Position numbers and translations under genes: made by a program
Shown: positions 10,880 through 25,800 of the stretch, piece by piece
How positions within the stretch are numbered: the stretch's first letter is position 1
Layout: each line of letters begins with the position of its first letter
Assembly (NCBI GenBank): GCA_916613615.1
Contig: OU744731.1
Coordinates: 53,815,289-53,879,288 of the forward strand
DNA: 64,000 bases
Direction of reading: 5' to 3'
Origin: Steromphala cineraria
Lineage: Eukaryota > Mollusca > Gastropoda > Trochida > Trochidae
Notes under the pieces: generated by a model
The model's database searches: none
What the model was told of the DNA's origin: nothing
Seen by the model: only the letters and a program-made list of their open reading frames with translations

Positions 10880-13800
10880 CTGTGTATGGAATAATTATAA
10901 TAATTTGAAACATTGTTCACTTCATTGAATGGGTATATATTTCAAAATGTATGAAATAGGTAATTGATTGTGAAAGTGACCAGTGATATTAAAGAAATAT
11001 GTACCATAGGCCTATGCGTGCATTTTCCCGCAGCAGCATAATTTGCAGTTCGCTACCCCATATGATTGGCATGAAGGTAGAATTTTATTTTTGCGAAATG
11101 GATATAAGATATGACTTTCAAAGACAGAAATAAAATGACACATTGTGAAAATTGCTTAGTTTATAGGTGTTGCACAACGCATATTCTTCTAGAAAATAGA
11201 CTGTTAAAATATAGTTTGACTTTTAATATTTTTTACTTTTTATAAATATTAAACAACAATACGATCACCCAAAAGAAATGAAAATATGTTATATATTACT
11301 GTGTGTATCCGAGTTTAACAAAGTTTTTTAATCTACCAAAAACCCAAACTGCTCACATTGTCCTACGCCTAACTATATTTATTAACAAATTACATTTACA
11401 TAATCAACTCTGTACATGATTTTATTACCGCATCAAAACGATTTACTCTATTTTGAGTTTTAAGTATTCTATTCTTGCCCTTTATTGAACTAACACACGT
11501 TGGAATAAGAATGAATATATACATGCTCATGTTGTGATTTTGTGCTTGTTATTATGTATACTTTTGTAATCATAAGACTTTATGTACGTCGCATATATTA
11601 TGTTATGGAGAGGCATTAATATAAGCCATTAGCTTGTTTGCCAATCCAGTTTCTGTAGATTTATAGAAATAAATATGTTTAAAACAAATTACATATGGAA
11701 TTATGCTCATATTAATGTATCGACCGTAACAGCGCTCTAATGTAACATACGAAAAAATGTCGTTTGTACTATTGGCCTCATGGCCACTCTACCAAATAAA
11801 TGTCTGTCTGTCTATCTATGTATCAATTGAATGGTTCGGGGTAATAAATAGATAACCCACACATTTCTACTTTTGAGAAAATCGCGTTTGAAACTTTTTA
11901 CACGTTAGATAGTTTTTTGGGGGGCAAAAACATGATAGCCCCACTTCCCAATAAAAAAACCTTTTAACTTTCCACAAAAGATATGGTTAAGAAGCTGGAA
12001 CTATCTTATTTTGATCTCATGATGTTTTCTCATAATTAGAGTGCAGTGTTATGCCATTATTTTCTATGTATGAAGAACAAGTATCATCTAAAAAATAAAT
12101 TTCTGTTGCCATTATTTGAGGGTTGTCACATTTTTACCAAACGAAATCGAAAATGTTGTGGCTTATCACAAGGCAGGTATGATGCAACTCCAAAACTGTA
12201 AGAGCTAAGGGAGGTAATGCATAAGAAAACGAAACATGTGCCTCTTGCTACCCACAAATGATAAAAATGTTGGAAAAATGGGTTTTGAGGGTTGTCTACT
12301 TATTGCCCCAAGCCCTTCAATTTACCTTGTGTAGAGATAGTGGTTGGGACTGTTGATGGTGCTATATCTCCGATATCGTAGACTTGAGACTTCGATCCAA
12401 GGGAACAATCTGGGCCGTCGTTAAATATGTTGTGTATGTCTTCGTACTCATAGATATCATCTGCGTCGTTGTATATATCCTCCACACTTGAAGCAGCAAA
12501 CGACCTGAAGTCAACCACAATCACTTATTATAATACCAGCGATCAACCAATATTCAACAATGAATAATAATAATAACGTGCATACTTCTATTGCGACTTT
12601 TCCACGTCCTTAGACATGCTCATGTGCTACATTATTACCCCGAAGGAGTGTTCTTTCACAGCTGCTACTAAGCGTTAATCACGACCACGTAGGTCAGTAC
12701 ATCTTGTTGTCAGGTACCCATTTTAACTGCTGGGTGGACTGAGTGTAATGTTGATAAAGTGCCTTGCCTAGGGACACAATTGTGTCTCAGGGATTATATG
12801 TGATCTTCCAGCATTATTGGAGATCCGTTAGATATACCATCAAATTTCGATAAAGTTGTAACATAACCCATTAAATATTTTTGTAAAAAACACTTTTGAT
12901 ATATATGACATAACAAACTATAAATTTATGTTTATAATATGTTTCATGCTTTCATACAACGAAAGTCATTCAACAATAAACGATATAACTTGCAGTATAA
13001 AACCTATATTTATACATGTATGATATATCGGCATGTTGCCTGAAAATATAAATACAATTCTTCTTAAATAAGGCACTACAGATTTTACGAACGCTTCCTG
13101 GAGGCAGCGTGATAATTTCAAAGAGTATCAACCGACAATACGTAATAGATACATGATGACACAAGGGGTGTATACGAAATATCAGCGAGCTATCATCTCA
13201 CGAGGGGGCGGAGCCCCCGAGTGAGTGATAGCAAGCTGATATTTCGTATACGCCCCGTGTGTCAATCATGTATCTGTTTTATCCAATGGGAAACGTCTTG
13301 CGACCTTTCACCCGACATCAACACTCCGTGCATGATCATCTTTAGATCAGTCTGAAGAAATCGTCCAGCGACGAATGTCGGAATGATCCTTTTTCCTTCT
13401 TAAATTTAAAATGATAAATAGATGACCTGGCCTTCTCTCATCTAAGCAGGCATATGCAACTTGTATTTACTAAAATAAGGTAACACTATTTTTTTCTGAA
13501 GATGTATTTCATTTAATTGGAAATGTAAGTTTTACAACCAGTGCTCTAAATTTCATGAATTGTTTGTTTTCACCGAATTATTTTGGTCCTTTTCGTAAAT
13601 TATTTGTGATAGTGGTTAACGTTTAATGAACGAAATGTTCAGCCACCGAATTTCTGCACTTAGCGGTTTTCATTTCTTTGATCTTGGCCTACATGTTTGA
13701 ATTTGCAACAATGTTGAACTTTCTCAAGGTCGTCGGCCAGATATTGCTAGCTCCGCCCTCAAGCTGCCTCTCTCCTTCATGATTGTCGAATAAGCATGTC

Positions 13801-16800
13801 GGAAATAACTGTGGTAATATTTTCGTGACGTAATAGATATCAGCTCGAGTTTTCTTGGTACATGATTTACCATTGCGAAAAGATCAAAGGAAAATATGCC
13901 GCCCATTGGATAACTAATCCTAAAACGCCAGTTTTCGAACTGTCAATCAGAAACTTGCGTTTTATGCTTAGGGAGATACCGAAGTCGGTGGTCATATTAC
14001 TTTTATGAAACGAGAATAAAGTGTTGTACAGTATTTTCCGAGCGAGAGCGATGGCAATACACAAAGTTGCATGATTTTCATTGAACAGTTTACGTACTTG
14101 GATTGTATGTACTCGTTGAGTTTGTTGAAAACCATTGCCATTGAGGGTCGGTCGTGTCTCTCCGGTGTCCAGCATAGCTTGAGCAGTTCGTAGATCTCCT
14201 GGGGACATTCGCTGGGGCGTGGCTGTAACTCACTTCCGGGTTCCGTTGTCAGGAACTCATAGAGCTATGGATATCAATCAATTCTTCATTTCAGTATGAA
14301 GCCCATATACATACATATATAACACATAAAATTAAGTATTTACACGCCCAACTGCATACAAATTTATGAAAATTAACCGATATACACAATTTTGGTTTAT
14401 AATGATACATGAAACAAAACAAACAAAATATGATATATGCTAGATCAAATATAAAATTGTGACTTATAACATTATTATTCTTGCAGTATCTTACATTTTC
14501 GTTCATATGAATGCATTATAAAGAAGCTGAACATCTTTAAACTATGGACAGTGTTTGTGGTAAGCGGATTAAAATAAAACATAATTGGCTGAAAGTTATT
14601 TGATAAATATTTGCGACGTAAATCATCATATGGTATATATGGTATCATGGTATTCGTTTTCTACGCCAGTGTGACAAATAGGACATATTTTTGCCCTCGT
14701 CCTCCGTTAAAAAGTTAAAAATTCGGGTTGCAGACCCCTTTTAACAACAAAAATGAACGGAATATAAACTGTTCTCACCTCACTTGTTGGCAAAAGTTCG
14801 ATCTTGTTAAAATCATGGTAGATATCTTCGAGTGCTGCCAGCACGTCGCAAACCACATGGGCGAAGCTGAAGACATCACAAGCGGTGGAGTACGTTCCGC
14901 CATGGATAACCTCAGGAGCCGATCTGTTGGGCATTCAAAATTCTGTAGTGACAATCATCGTCGAGAAGAAAGACACTGAAGGCAATTGAAGTCAAAATTT
15001 TAAGGCTAAAAACGACACAATGGATAGGACAGTTTACTCCTTGATGGATCTATACTGGCTCCCAACCTGAGCCAGAGTTCAACACAAGGTCCTGAGCCTG
15101 GCCTACCAGTGTTACCACCTGAGCCAGAGTTCAACACAAGGTCCTGAGCCTGGCCTACTAGTGTTGCCACCTGAGCCAGAGTTCAACACAATGTCCTGAG
15201 CCTGGCCTACCAGTGAAACCACCTGAGTCAGAGTTCAATACAATGTCCTGAGCCTGGCCTACCAGTGTTACCACCTGAGTCAGAGTTCAACACAAGGTCC
15301 TGAGCCTGGCCTACCAGTGTCACCACCTGAGCCAGAGTTCAACACAAGGTCCTGAGCCTGGCCTACCAGTGTCACCACCTGAGCCAGAGTTCAACACAAG
15401 GTCCTGAGCCTGGCCTACCAGTGTTACCACCTGAGCCAGAGTTCAACACAATGTCCTGAGCCTGGCCTACCAGTGTAACAACCTGAGCCAGAGTTCAACA
15501 CAATGTCCTGAGCCTGGCCTACCAGTGTAACAACCTGAGCCAGAGTTCAACACAATGTCCTGAGCCTGGCCTACCAGTGTAACAACCTGAGCCAGAGTTC
15601 AACACAATGTCCTGAGCCTGGCCTACCAGTGTTACCACCTGAGCCAGAGTTCAACACAATGTCCTGAGCCTGGCCTACCAGTGTAACAACCTGAGCCAGA
15701 GTTCAACACAATGTCCTGAGCCTGGCCTACCAGTGTAACAACCTGAGCCAGAGTTCAACACAATGTCCTGAGCCTGGCCTACCAGTGTTACCACCATACT
15801 GCTCCAGATTACCTTGTCGGCCTTGTCACGAAGCACAATCCCTGTAGATCAAGGTGTAGATAAACACCTATTTACTATTCCCAGACATAACTCTCTACCC
15901 CAGAAATAACTTTGTATATATGTGATTTTAATGTGATGTGATACCTCACTTCCGGTCTCGTTGCTATGGTTCCCTTTGTTTTAACTGCATTATAATATTA
16001 TATATAATAATATATTTTAATGGTGTATTGACCGTTACACCTCTACTTTTCTTATACACCTACATTTTAGTTGTTCATATCTACACTTAGTCAGGTGAAG
16101 AGATCTCTAGAATTTTAAATTGTTGAAACTACTAAACAACGATGGTGGGAATCGAACGCGGGAGCTTTATTTAGTAGAGCAGCGACTCTGCCGACTGAGC
16201 TACAGAGGATTGATACAATCGTAGAAACTTTCAGTTATGTCATGTCTTTATTGGTATTTTGCCTATATAAGCCTATGTATAGGTATGTGGCAGTGTCTAC
16301 TAGTTTGTGACCAAATTTGAATATAATGAAGGTAGTATGTACATTATAAATTAAAGTAGTATTGTTTATATGCCATTGATCTAGTAAGGTCAAACGTATA
16401 TACAAAGAGAAGATGGAAAGCTCTTTTTCGTCAAATGTAACTCGACCGGAGAAGGGTAGAAGTCAGGTACGAATTATAGGTTTGGAATGATTTAAATGAG
16501 ATTGATATCAAATATAGCACTGTTCTTACCTCCGGATCACCACATCTTCCTCAGGGGGTTGAGCAACATCACTGACAATACCAGTTCCGTCGTCACGTGA
16601 CTCCCGCATATAGGCCAGTTCAGAGAAATACACCTTCAAGGAAAGAAATTCTGAACAGCATTTAAAGGAACAGTCCTATCAGGGTATTCGTTGTGGAAAC
16701 GAATTCAAAGGAATATTTCAGTTTATGCATAATTATTATGTTGTTAGGAAATGATTATAGCACCACCAAGTAAAAACTTGGCACTGGGGGGCAACACCTT

Positions 16801-19800
16801 TGTTGATTTATATTTGACCACAAAAAACACCCCGATAAGCCTGTCCCTTTAAATTGGTTAGGCACCAAAAGGACACGAATCGGTCAGAATATAAATGAGA
16901 TATAGCCACTTTATTATCTTAGAGGCCATCTTGGAAGCCATCTTGGATTAAACCCCTTTCCGATAACCCTTTCAAATACCACCATCAACAGTTGAAAACC
17001 CTTTCCTAGGAATTTGTTCAGGGTCAGCTACCATATATCCCAGCCTATAGCTTCAATCTTCCGTATTATTCACATCTTCCTTTACAAAGATTAAAACGCC
17101 AATCGCTTATCTAACCCTTGCTGTCTATCCTTGACTTTACTGGTCCCCTAAGTGTATAACGCTGCGCTTCGACTGGCTACATACACTTAGGCTATGTTTG
17201 ATTCGCTTAAGAGGCATATACGCCGATCAAGAGTCTGCAAAAAGCTGAAGTTGAATTAAGTTTATCGGCGTATGCACAGGAGTCCGTGCATGTACCTCAA
17301 TAAATTTATTTCTTAGTTGTGTCAGACGAATCCTCTTTTGTTCAAATTAGAAACGTTTATAAAACATCAACTTTTGTTAAATGCATTCTATATAATCAGT
17401 CATGTTTGATTTTTGTCAATCATTTTGATATTTTACTGTCATAAGTAATCATGTCACAACAATAAGTTGTGAAGATAGTTGTCCACCATTATACGCCGGG
17501 TTCGCCTGTTTTTTTCAATTTGGCGTATCCGGCACACTGCTACGATGTACGCCTAATAGTATGCCGGGCTACCAATCAAGCAGAGCCGTCGGCAAGGTCT
17601 AGTTAAATGACTGCCCCCATGGGAGAAAATCATCATGGCGGCATCTTTAAAATGTGGATGTTTTAGGAGTGTTTTTGTAGAATTTTTCTCGATGCTGACA
17701 CATTCATCAGAGTTCAGTGAAAATAAACATATCTCTCAAATACTCAACTCTTACTTTTATCAGACAAAAACCAAATGGCTTAAAAAAAACGGCAAGTACA
17801 TTTACAGTACATGAATCCCGCCTGTCCCATTGTCATTGCTTACATGACTTGAAACTGTAGAGCTTGCATAACTAATAGTTAAGATAGTACTGCAATCTAA
17901 ATAAATTTAGATCAACAGGTTTTTACAACGTGAACTATTTGCTTATCATGCATCATTATTTCCGTTACAAAAATAATACAAGAAATAAACATACAATTGT
18001 CCTGTTGTTTCTAAACTTGATCCAGATATTCCTGGAACTTAGCGCTCCGTGTATCCATCTTCGACCATGCAGCTTTACCAGAGCCTGTGCGCATGCGCTA
18101 AGACACCGGATGTAGTTTAGGGAATCCTCTCCAAAATACCGATCGTTGACCAAAGATTGGAGGTTTCCTTGACAGTCGATTGGGATACTGTAAGACTGTC
18201 AACATGATGAAAATACAATTCATTACTCTTACTTCCTTATCTTTGATATGAAGAACAGACGAGTTTAAATACAGTTTTTAAATCCTCATCTCATTGAATT
18301 CTTATCACTTGCATCTCGCTGCGTTTCTGATCCCTTTTCAATTGGCTTCTAAGTGTCATGTGACCCTCGCAGTCCAGCCAATCAGCAACGAAAACGAGAG
18401 CAAGTTGATTAGCAATCCTCTGATTGTAGCAAGACCTTTATGGGACTTATATTAGATCTCATTACTCAGATCAGAACGCACCGTGGTACGAGTGATAAAT
18501 CTGATCAAATATCAGTGAGATTGTTTGACTCTCGCTGTACGATAAATTTGATCAACTTTCAATAAGATTGTTTGACCTTCGCTGTATGATGAATTGCACA
18601 GAAAACACATTTACCAATGCCTCGCCATCTTCATATTTTACAACAATCACGTGATCAGAAAATCCGTCCAGTTTGTTTGTCAGCAAAAACGATTCCTCCT
18701 CTTGTGTCAAAGGTCGCTTTTGTTCTTCCTTGACCACGAGCTTTGTTTCCTCCTGAAGTGAATGAATATAAACCGTATTTCATCTCATAAGCGCCCAGAA
18801 AAAACCCGGCGCTTACTACAGACCCGCCCTTATTTCTTTAATAAATATGGACTAACAGGTTTATTATAAGTGTTATTTGTATAAAGGGGATATCATTTCA
18901 ATGATTTATTAGAACCTAGGCGCTTATTTTCTCAACCCATAGTTCCATGGCGCTTATTAGGCCCGGTGCTTATTAAGAGGACATACGGTAGGCCTTTGTT
19001 GACTTAAATTCAAAATCTGTGTACTTAGATAAAGATCCGGCATCTGGGTTTTATAGTCAAAGAGGGAGCTACTTCTTTCACTATGAATATCATGGGTATC
19101 TTGCTTTACGACAAATAACTTAGTATATACCTCTATCACTCTGAATATCATGGGTATCTTGCTTTACGACAAATAACTTAGTATATACCTCTATAACTCT
19201 GAATGCGATGGGTATCTTACTTTTATAACAAAAAAACTTAGTATATACCTCTATAACTCAGAATACCGTGGATATCTTGCTTTTATAACAAATAACTTAG
19301 TATATACCTCTATAACTCAGAATACCGTGGATATCTTGCTTTTATAACAAATAACTAAGTATATACCTCTATAACTCTGAATACCGTGGATATCTTGCTT
19401 TACGACAAATAACTAAGTTTATACCTCTATAACTCAGAATACCGTGGATATCTTGCTTTTATAACAAATAACTTAGTATATACCTCTATAACTCAGAATA
19501 CCGAGGATATCTTGCTTTTATAACAAATAACTAAGTATATACCTCTATAACTCTGAATACCGTGGATATCTTGCTTTACGACAAATAACTAAGTATATAC
19601 CTCTATAACTCAGAATACCGTGGATATCTTGCTTTTATAACAAATAACTTATTATATACCTCTATAACTCTGAATATCGTTGATATCTTGCTTTACGACA
19701 AATAACTTAGTATATACCTCTATAACTCTGAATACCGTGGATATCTTGCCTTACGACAAATAACTAAGTATATACCTCTATAACTCTGAATGCGGTGGCT

Positions 19801-22800
19801 ACCTTGCTTTTAGGATAAATAACTTAGGGATGTACCTCTATAACTCTGAATATGGTGGGTATCTTGCTTTTATAACAAATAACTTAGTATATACCCCTAT
19901 CACTCTGAAAGCGGTGGGTATCTTGATTTTAAAACAAATAACTAAGTATATACCTCTATCACTCTGAAAGCGGTGGGTATCTTGCTTTTATAACAAATAA
20001 CTAAGTATATACCTCTATAACTCTGAATACGGTGGGTATCTTGTAGAGGAGCCTAGTGTTTGGTTCTAGAGGCATCTCCTCGCTATCAGCTTCCATCTCC
20101 GCCATACACATTTTGGAGGTCGTGCGGGGGAACACCCTGTTGTTGGCTATAGATAGAGCATGGAATTGTAATGATGAATGTTGAATACGTAGAAGTTATA
20201 TAAAGAAAACAAATAGACTAAAAAGAAAATTAAGGTCAAACATTGATATAACGTCACAGATGTTGTTTTGAAGACCTAAGTACTGCCGTGGCAGTTCAAT
20301 TAGTTTGGCCATTATGGTTATGTATTAGCTTTGACGATACAGACATACGAAGATACGATACGTAATAGGATGATAAAGAACGATATGATACATGATACGA
20401 TACACCATTTTGGCTTTTTGATGCCGGGAATAACTCGAATACTTTTCATCTGATTTTACGGTCAAATAAGCAACTTAAAATCAACGATACGTATCACAAT
20501 ACAGACATCGTATCACAAAACCTATCTTGTCAGATCAAGTAGTACAATTCTCAATGTATCGTTTCATCGTCTTTACGTTAGTAATAATCATAACTAGGGC
20601 TGTCGCAGCAAAACTTAGGTCTTCAAGACTTCGCCTTTCACCTTTATTAACTAGGACTGCCGAAATTCTTCGAAATTTCATCTTTGACGTTTGTTCAATG
20701 TTTGACCGTCATTAGTCTAGAAGTTCATAATATAAGGTACTGCACAGATATGTTGGTCTTCATCAAGCGAATAAATGTTAAACATAATTGGATCACATTC
20801 ATGGTAAAAGCGTAGTGCCCCTTTAAACTCAAGCTCAAAATTGCATAATGTGATACCTTCACTCGTTGCCTTTTTCTGTCTCATTGCTAAACCTTATATA
20901 TACCTGTAAAATTATAATTATCAAAGTCTCATATTTTAGTTGTTTGTTGTTACCTGTTTACAACAGTGTTGCTGAACCAATGACAATCAGAACCATTATC
21001 TCTTATTTAGCTAAAAATTATTTATGATATGTTTGATAAGAAAAGTCGAATTAAACTCACCGAATTCCCCTGCTGGCCCCTGAAATAATATTGATTACAT
21101 TAACCTTTGATACTAACTAAGTATATTGTTGTATGACACGGATAGTCTCTTGTTTTAGGTCCCTTCGACTGTGTTAACACAGTATGTTGCACGAGCGATG
21201 AAACTCTAATCGAACGACCATTGAGTCACCCATCTTCCTACGCAAAGCCTAAAACGCCATTCTCCGAACTGTCAGTTTTATACCTTGCTGTGTACCCTTG
21301 AGTTTTCTGTGCTTGCTCTCTTGCCTGTAGGGGCACTATAGCAGAACAGAAAAGTAAAGGGTCTGCAGCAAGGCCTAAAATAACAGTTCGGAAACTGGCG
21401 TTTTAGGCTTTGAGTAGGAGGATGAGTGTCACCTAATGCCCCTCCTGTTAAATCGAGGAGAAGGTTCTGAGAGTAACGGAAGTACGTCAATTGAAGCAGT
21501 GTTTATAAAGTACCCAAGACATGCTTACTTCTATAGGGGCATATTATAAACGCATTCAAAATAGGCTGATGTGAGGGTTAGAACGTGGGTTAAGGAAAAC
21601 AGTAACATTTGTGATTTCGGAGACCATGTGATGTTAAAATTTCATTGATTAATTGTTTGTGACAAATTAATTTTTTCATATTTTTTACAGCCTGGCAATC
21701 ATACTCAGTTGAGTATACTAGTCGTTAGCTCTAAGTGGCATCCGAGCATGCACAAAAATAGTCTGGGACTCTCTATGTGAGTCAAAGCGAACGTAGCGTT
21801 AGTGTTTATGAAACCGTACTCCGTTGATTAAAAAGAAAACAGAGGTAAGGGATAGTAAAAGATATGTAATCCCGACCTGTATTTGGGGAATAAAGGTTGC
21901 CTTAATGACTGAATTAATGTATTCCGATATTCCTCAAGGGCCCGTGTTGTTGTTATTACGTCAATCATTTCACACTTATAATAGTGAATTAAGACAATAC
22001 TTTAGGTCAAAAGAAGTTTTGGAGTTTGTCAAGTAACATATACAGACAGAAAGAAAAACAAAAACTTATTTGAACCTTGGAGATAGATAATAAACTTTAG
22101 TCGTTTTACACGGCTAAATATATATTACTCAGACAAAACAACTTGTTTTTCTGTCACCATTAAATACATGCACATATATATAGGTAAATACTAAAATACC
22201 TACCCTATGTGGATCACCATATTCCATCCTGCTCAAGTTCGGAAAATCATTCACTGTCAATTGAACTGTCCGCCGACCTAAACGATATTTGTAAAATCAC
22301 AAGTGAAAATGCATAAATCATAGAAGGCTATAGTACAAAATACGTTCCTTCTTATCTAAGTTATGACAAACTATCTGGATGTAAATTGTGGCATTTTTTT
22401 CAGATGTGCCACTGCTTGTAAAATAAGTTCAATATATTTTATTTCCTCGAATACAATCCCCAATCTAATGAGTTTAGCGTAACATTCATATAATGAGAAC
22501 TGAACAACACACGACAAGAGTAAGGGTACAACATGACGCACATGCTTTTAGTCCAGCTAGTTCAAAAGAGCTCCTACTAATAAATCGGTGTTACAGTGCA
22601 GTAAATATGATCGTATTTTAATGACAATTTCTTGCCCAAGCGGGCAAGGATATGCCGGGTATTAAAGTTTGCATAATGGTCATGGGAATTACTGTTTTCT
22701 AAAAATAACTCGCATTGATTGGTTGAGGTTGACGGAACTTTTTTTGTATCCATTCATCATGCACTTCTTTTTCAGTTGAGAGATATAGATGAAAAATCTT

Positions 22801-25800
22801 ATACTTAAATTGCGAAAGTCACACATTACTACAACATATTTAATGGGAAATCAAGGCCTTCTGATGTTTTATTTGTCGTAAATACAAGTTTAAATCTTTA
22901 ATTAAGGCGGCGCTAGGTGGGAGAGTCGCCGGCCGAACTGTCGTTATGTCATAGCTCTATGATGTCATTAAACATGACGTCATACATTCCTCACTAGGCT
23001 TGTCAAACGTTACGAAAGCTAACGACGTCTTAGTTTTCCTTCCTGGTTGTGCGCGGTCAATAAAAACGATTTTCTATTATATGAGACAATATTTCTCTTT
23101 TTCCCCCGTTTTAACGCATCAAAATTATCTTGGGTAAGAAAAAGAATAACCAACTCGATGCTCTAAATTACGGATTATATGTCCCTCGTGAATTATTGTG
23201 TCAAACTCGCTGAAGCTCGGAGTTTATCACAATAATTAACTCAGGACAGATACTCTGTAGTTCCTCGCAACCCGTTTATTATTCTTATATTATCGCCTTT
23301 GAGGGCAGTCATATCGAGGTTCATATTTTTCATGTGTTGCCCTAGGGCAAAATATCACTTTTACATTTTGACGTCACGTTATAAAAAATGGGACTACGGT
23401 ATAAATAAACAGAATATTCGTGCCCATGCGATACTATGTTTACGACATTCGTGCCTAAATATCAGTATCAGCTCTCCCTCGGGAAATACTGATATCAAGC
23501 CACTCGTGTCGTAAACATAATGTCATGGACACTCATATACTATCCTCTATGTATGCTGAGATTGATACTTAGTTCTGTGTTTGAAGAAATGCAGTCACTA
23601 TAAATGAGACCCGTTGTAAGATGACCTACTAGTAGAATTGTATTCGTGCTGAGTTTCCTCCAGTTGACATCTGGCTTCGGATAGAGACAATCTGTCATTG
23701 TCATTCGGTTTCGTACACTCCGCAATGGCGACAAATACCTTTGTAGGTATACACCTTTCTTGAGGAAGCTTCTTCGTCCCTCGTTTGATCTGCAGAAATA
23801 TGAAATGATACTTTTTAAATTCATAATCAGTGCAGTCTCGAAAACCATGTGAAAAGTTACGTTGAAGTTTATCAGTTAGTGTGAAAGATTATTTGACATT
23901 GTTAGGTCAAAAACATCTATACGAGCTTCTGGTGTAGATCTTTAGCCGAACAGGTAAGGTGTCTGACTCTTAACACGGAGGTTACGGGTGAAAATTTCAC
24001 TCGTTCTTCATTTTGCGCCCACCGTGGGCCATCTTCCTACGCAAAGCTTGAAACCCCAGTTTCCGAACCGTCAATTTTATGCCTTGCTGCCGACCCTTGC
24101 GTCTTCTGTGCTGATATCAGGGCTCCTACAGGCTATTGTTAGCAAGATCCAATTAGCTTCTGATTGGACTTCTGCTTTTTCTCATAGTAAGCTAGAGAGC
24201 AAGCACAGAAAACTCAAGGGTCGACAGTAAGGTATAAAACTGACAGCTCGGAAACTAGCGTTTTAGGCTTTGCGTAGGCCGAAGCTATTCCTTAATACCC
24301 TGGACGTCACTTAGTAACTATTTAAAACTATTATTAGATACCAATACTTAATGATCAGTGATATGAAGGAATCATCTTTGTATGTCAAAATCTTTAACTT
24401 GTTTAAATCGTTTATTTGAGGTCGTCTCAACATATATTTTATTCTACGTATATTTATATTCATATCTTTTCGTGAGCCCTCATGTTTCCAACCTTACCAA
24501 TTCCGCCACTTCCGCCTCCGATTTCCGGTCCAGATCTGAGTACGGCAGAGTCCCGTGAGTGATGACCTCATAGATGAGATGACCCACCATCCAATTGTCA
24601 GACCGGAAGGAGAAGTGACACTGGCTCAAGGACTCAGGGGCAGACCACCGTGTTGGAATGCCGGAACACTTCCGGTCTGGATAAGTACCATGTCATGACT
24701 TAAGGATCTTCGTTTTTCAGCGGCAATTAAATTTGAACTATTATTTATATTGGTGACAATTGATGATTTCATATGTAATGCCTCAAAGTCGACAACATAA
24801 TTAAGTAAAAAGAGAAATCATCACTATTGATGACACCACAAGGTCCATGGAAGCAAAGATTCGTTTGCAGAGTTTCAATGTCAAGCGTTTTCTTTCAACA
24901 AAAACAGACGTAAGCTCTAGGGGGGAAATGATTAACAATGGAACACAAAAACAGACGTCTTACTGCCGTAATTTCTAAATACTTTGTGGATCAATGATTC
25001 TCACAAGGAAGATATCTTAATTGAAAGTGATATGAAAGGTGAGATTGAATCCAACAAATATAACTCCATTACATTGAACTCAAAAAAACGAAATCCACGA
25101 GAGAAATGTAATAGTTATATGAAATGTTCACCGACACGACCTTAGCGATCATGTATTCAGACAAAAACCCGTTGCGACGTTTAGAGTTACTAGTGATAGT
25201 TTCGATCAGATATGAAAATGTAAAAGAGACCAGACATGGACCATAACTTACCAATTACAATGTCCTGGTTCACTTCACAACGTCGGGCCAGATCAAACCT
25301 GTAGAGCTTAACCTGATTGTGTTCCCTGCTGAAGGTGAAGCTTGACGCGGTGATGTCTCTGTGGACGATCCAGTTCTTCTGGAGGTACTCCAAGGCGTCC
25401 AGGGCTTGCAGTAGAAGCTCCAGAAGCTCCACGGGTTGCAGAAACTGCTTGTGCTTTGCTTTCGAGAACAGCACCTGTTGTATGACAAGTGATTATATTT
25501 CTTATCATACGCCAGACAACAAAGGATAAGGTGACTTAGCCTCCAGAAAGCGCACATGTTGTATGTCAACAGATTGTATTTCTTATCATACGCTTCTCAA
25601 AGGATAAGGTGTGCTTAGCCTCCGAGAAGAGCACCTGTTATATGATAAGAGATTGTATTTCTTATCATACACAAAACAACAAAAGAATTGTGCTTAGCCT
25701 CCGAGAAGAGCACCTGTTGTATGATAAGAGATTGTATTTCTTATCATACACAAAACAACAAAAGAATAGGTATGCTTAGCCTCCCAGAAGAGCACCTGTT

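Noticed and set aside
15066..15793. CRISPR-like array of 52-bp units
   Set aside because: Units are contiguous with no unique spacers, and the setting is an intron of a eukaryotic gene. It is a minisatellite.
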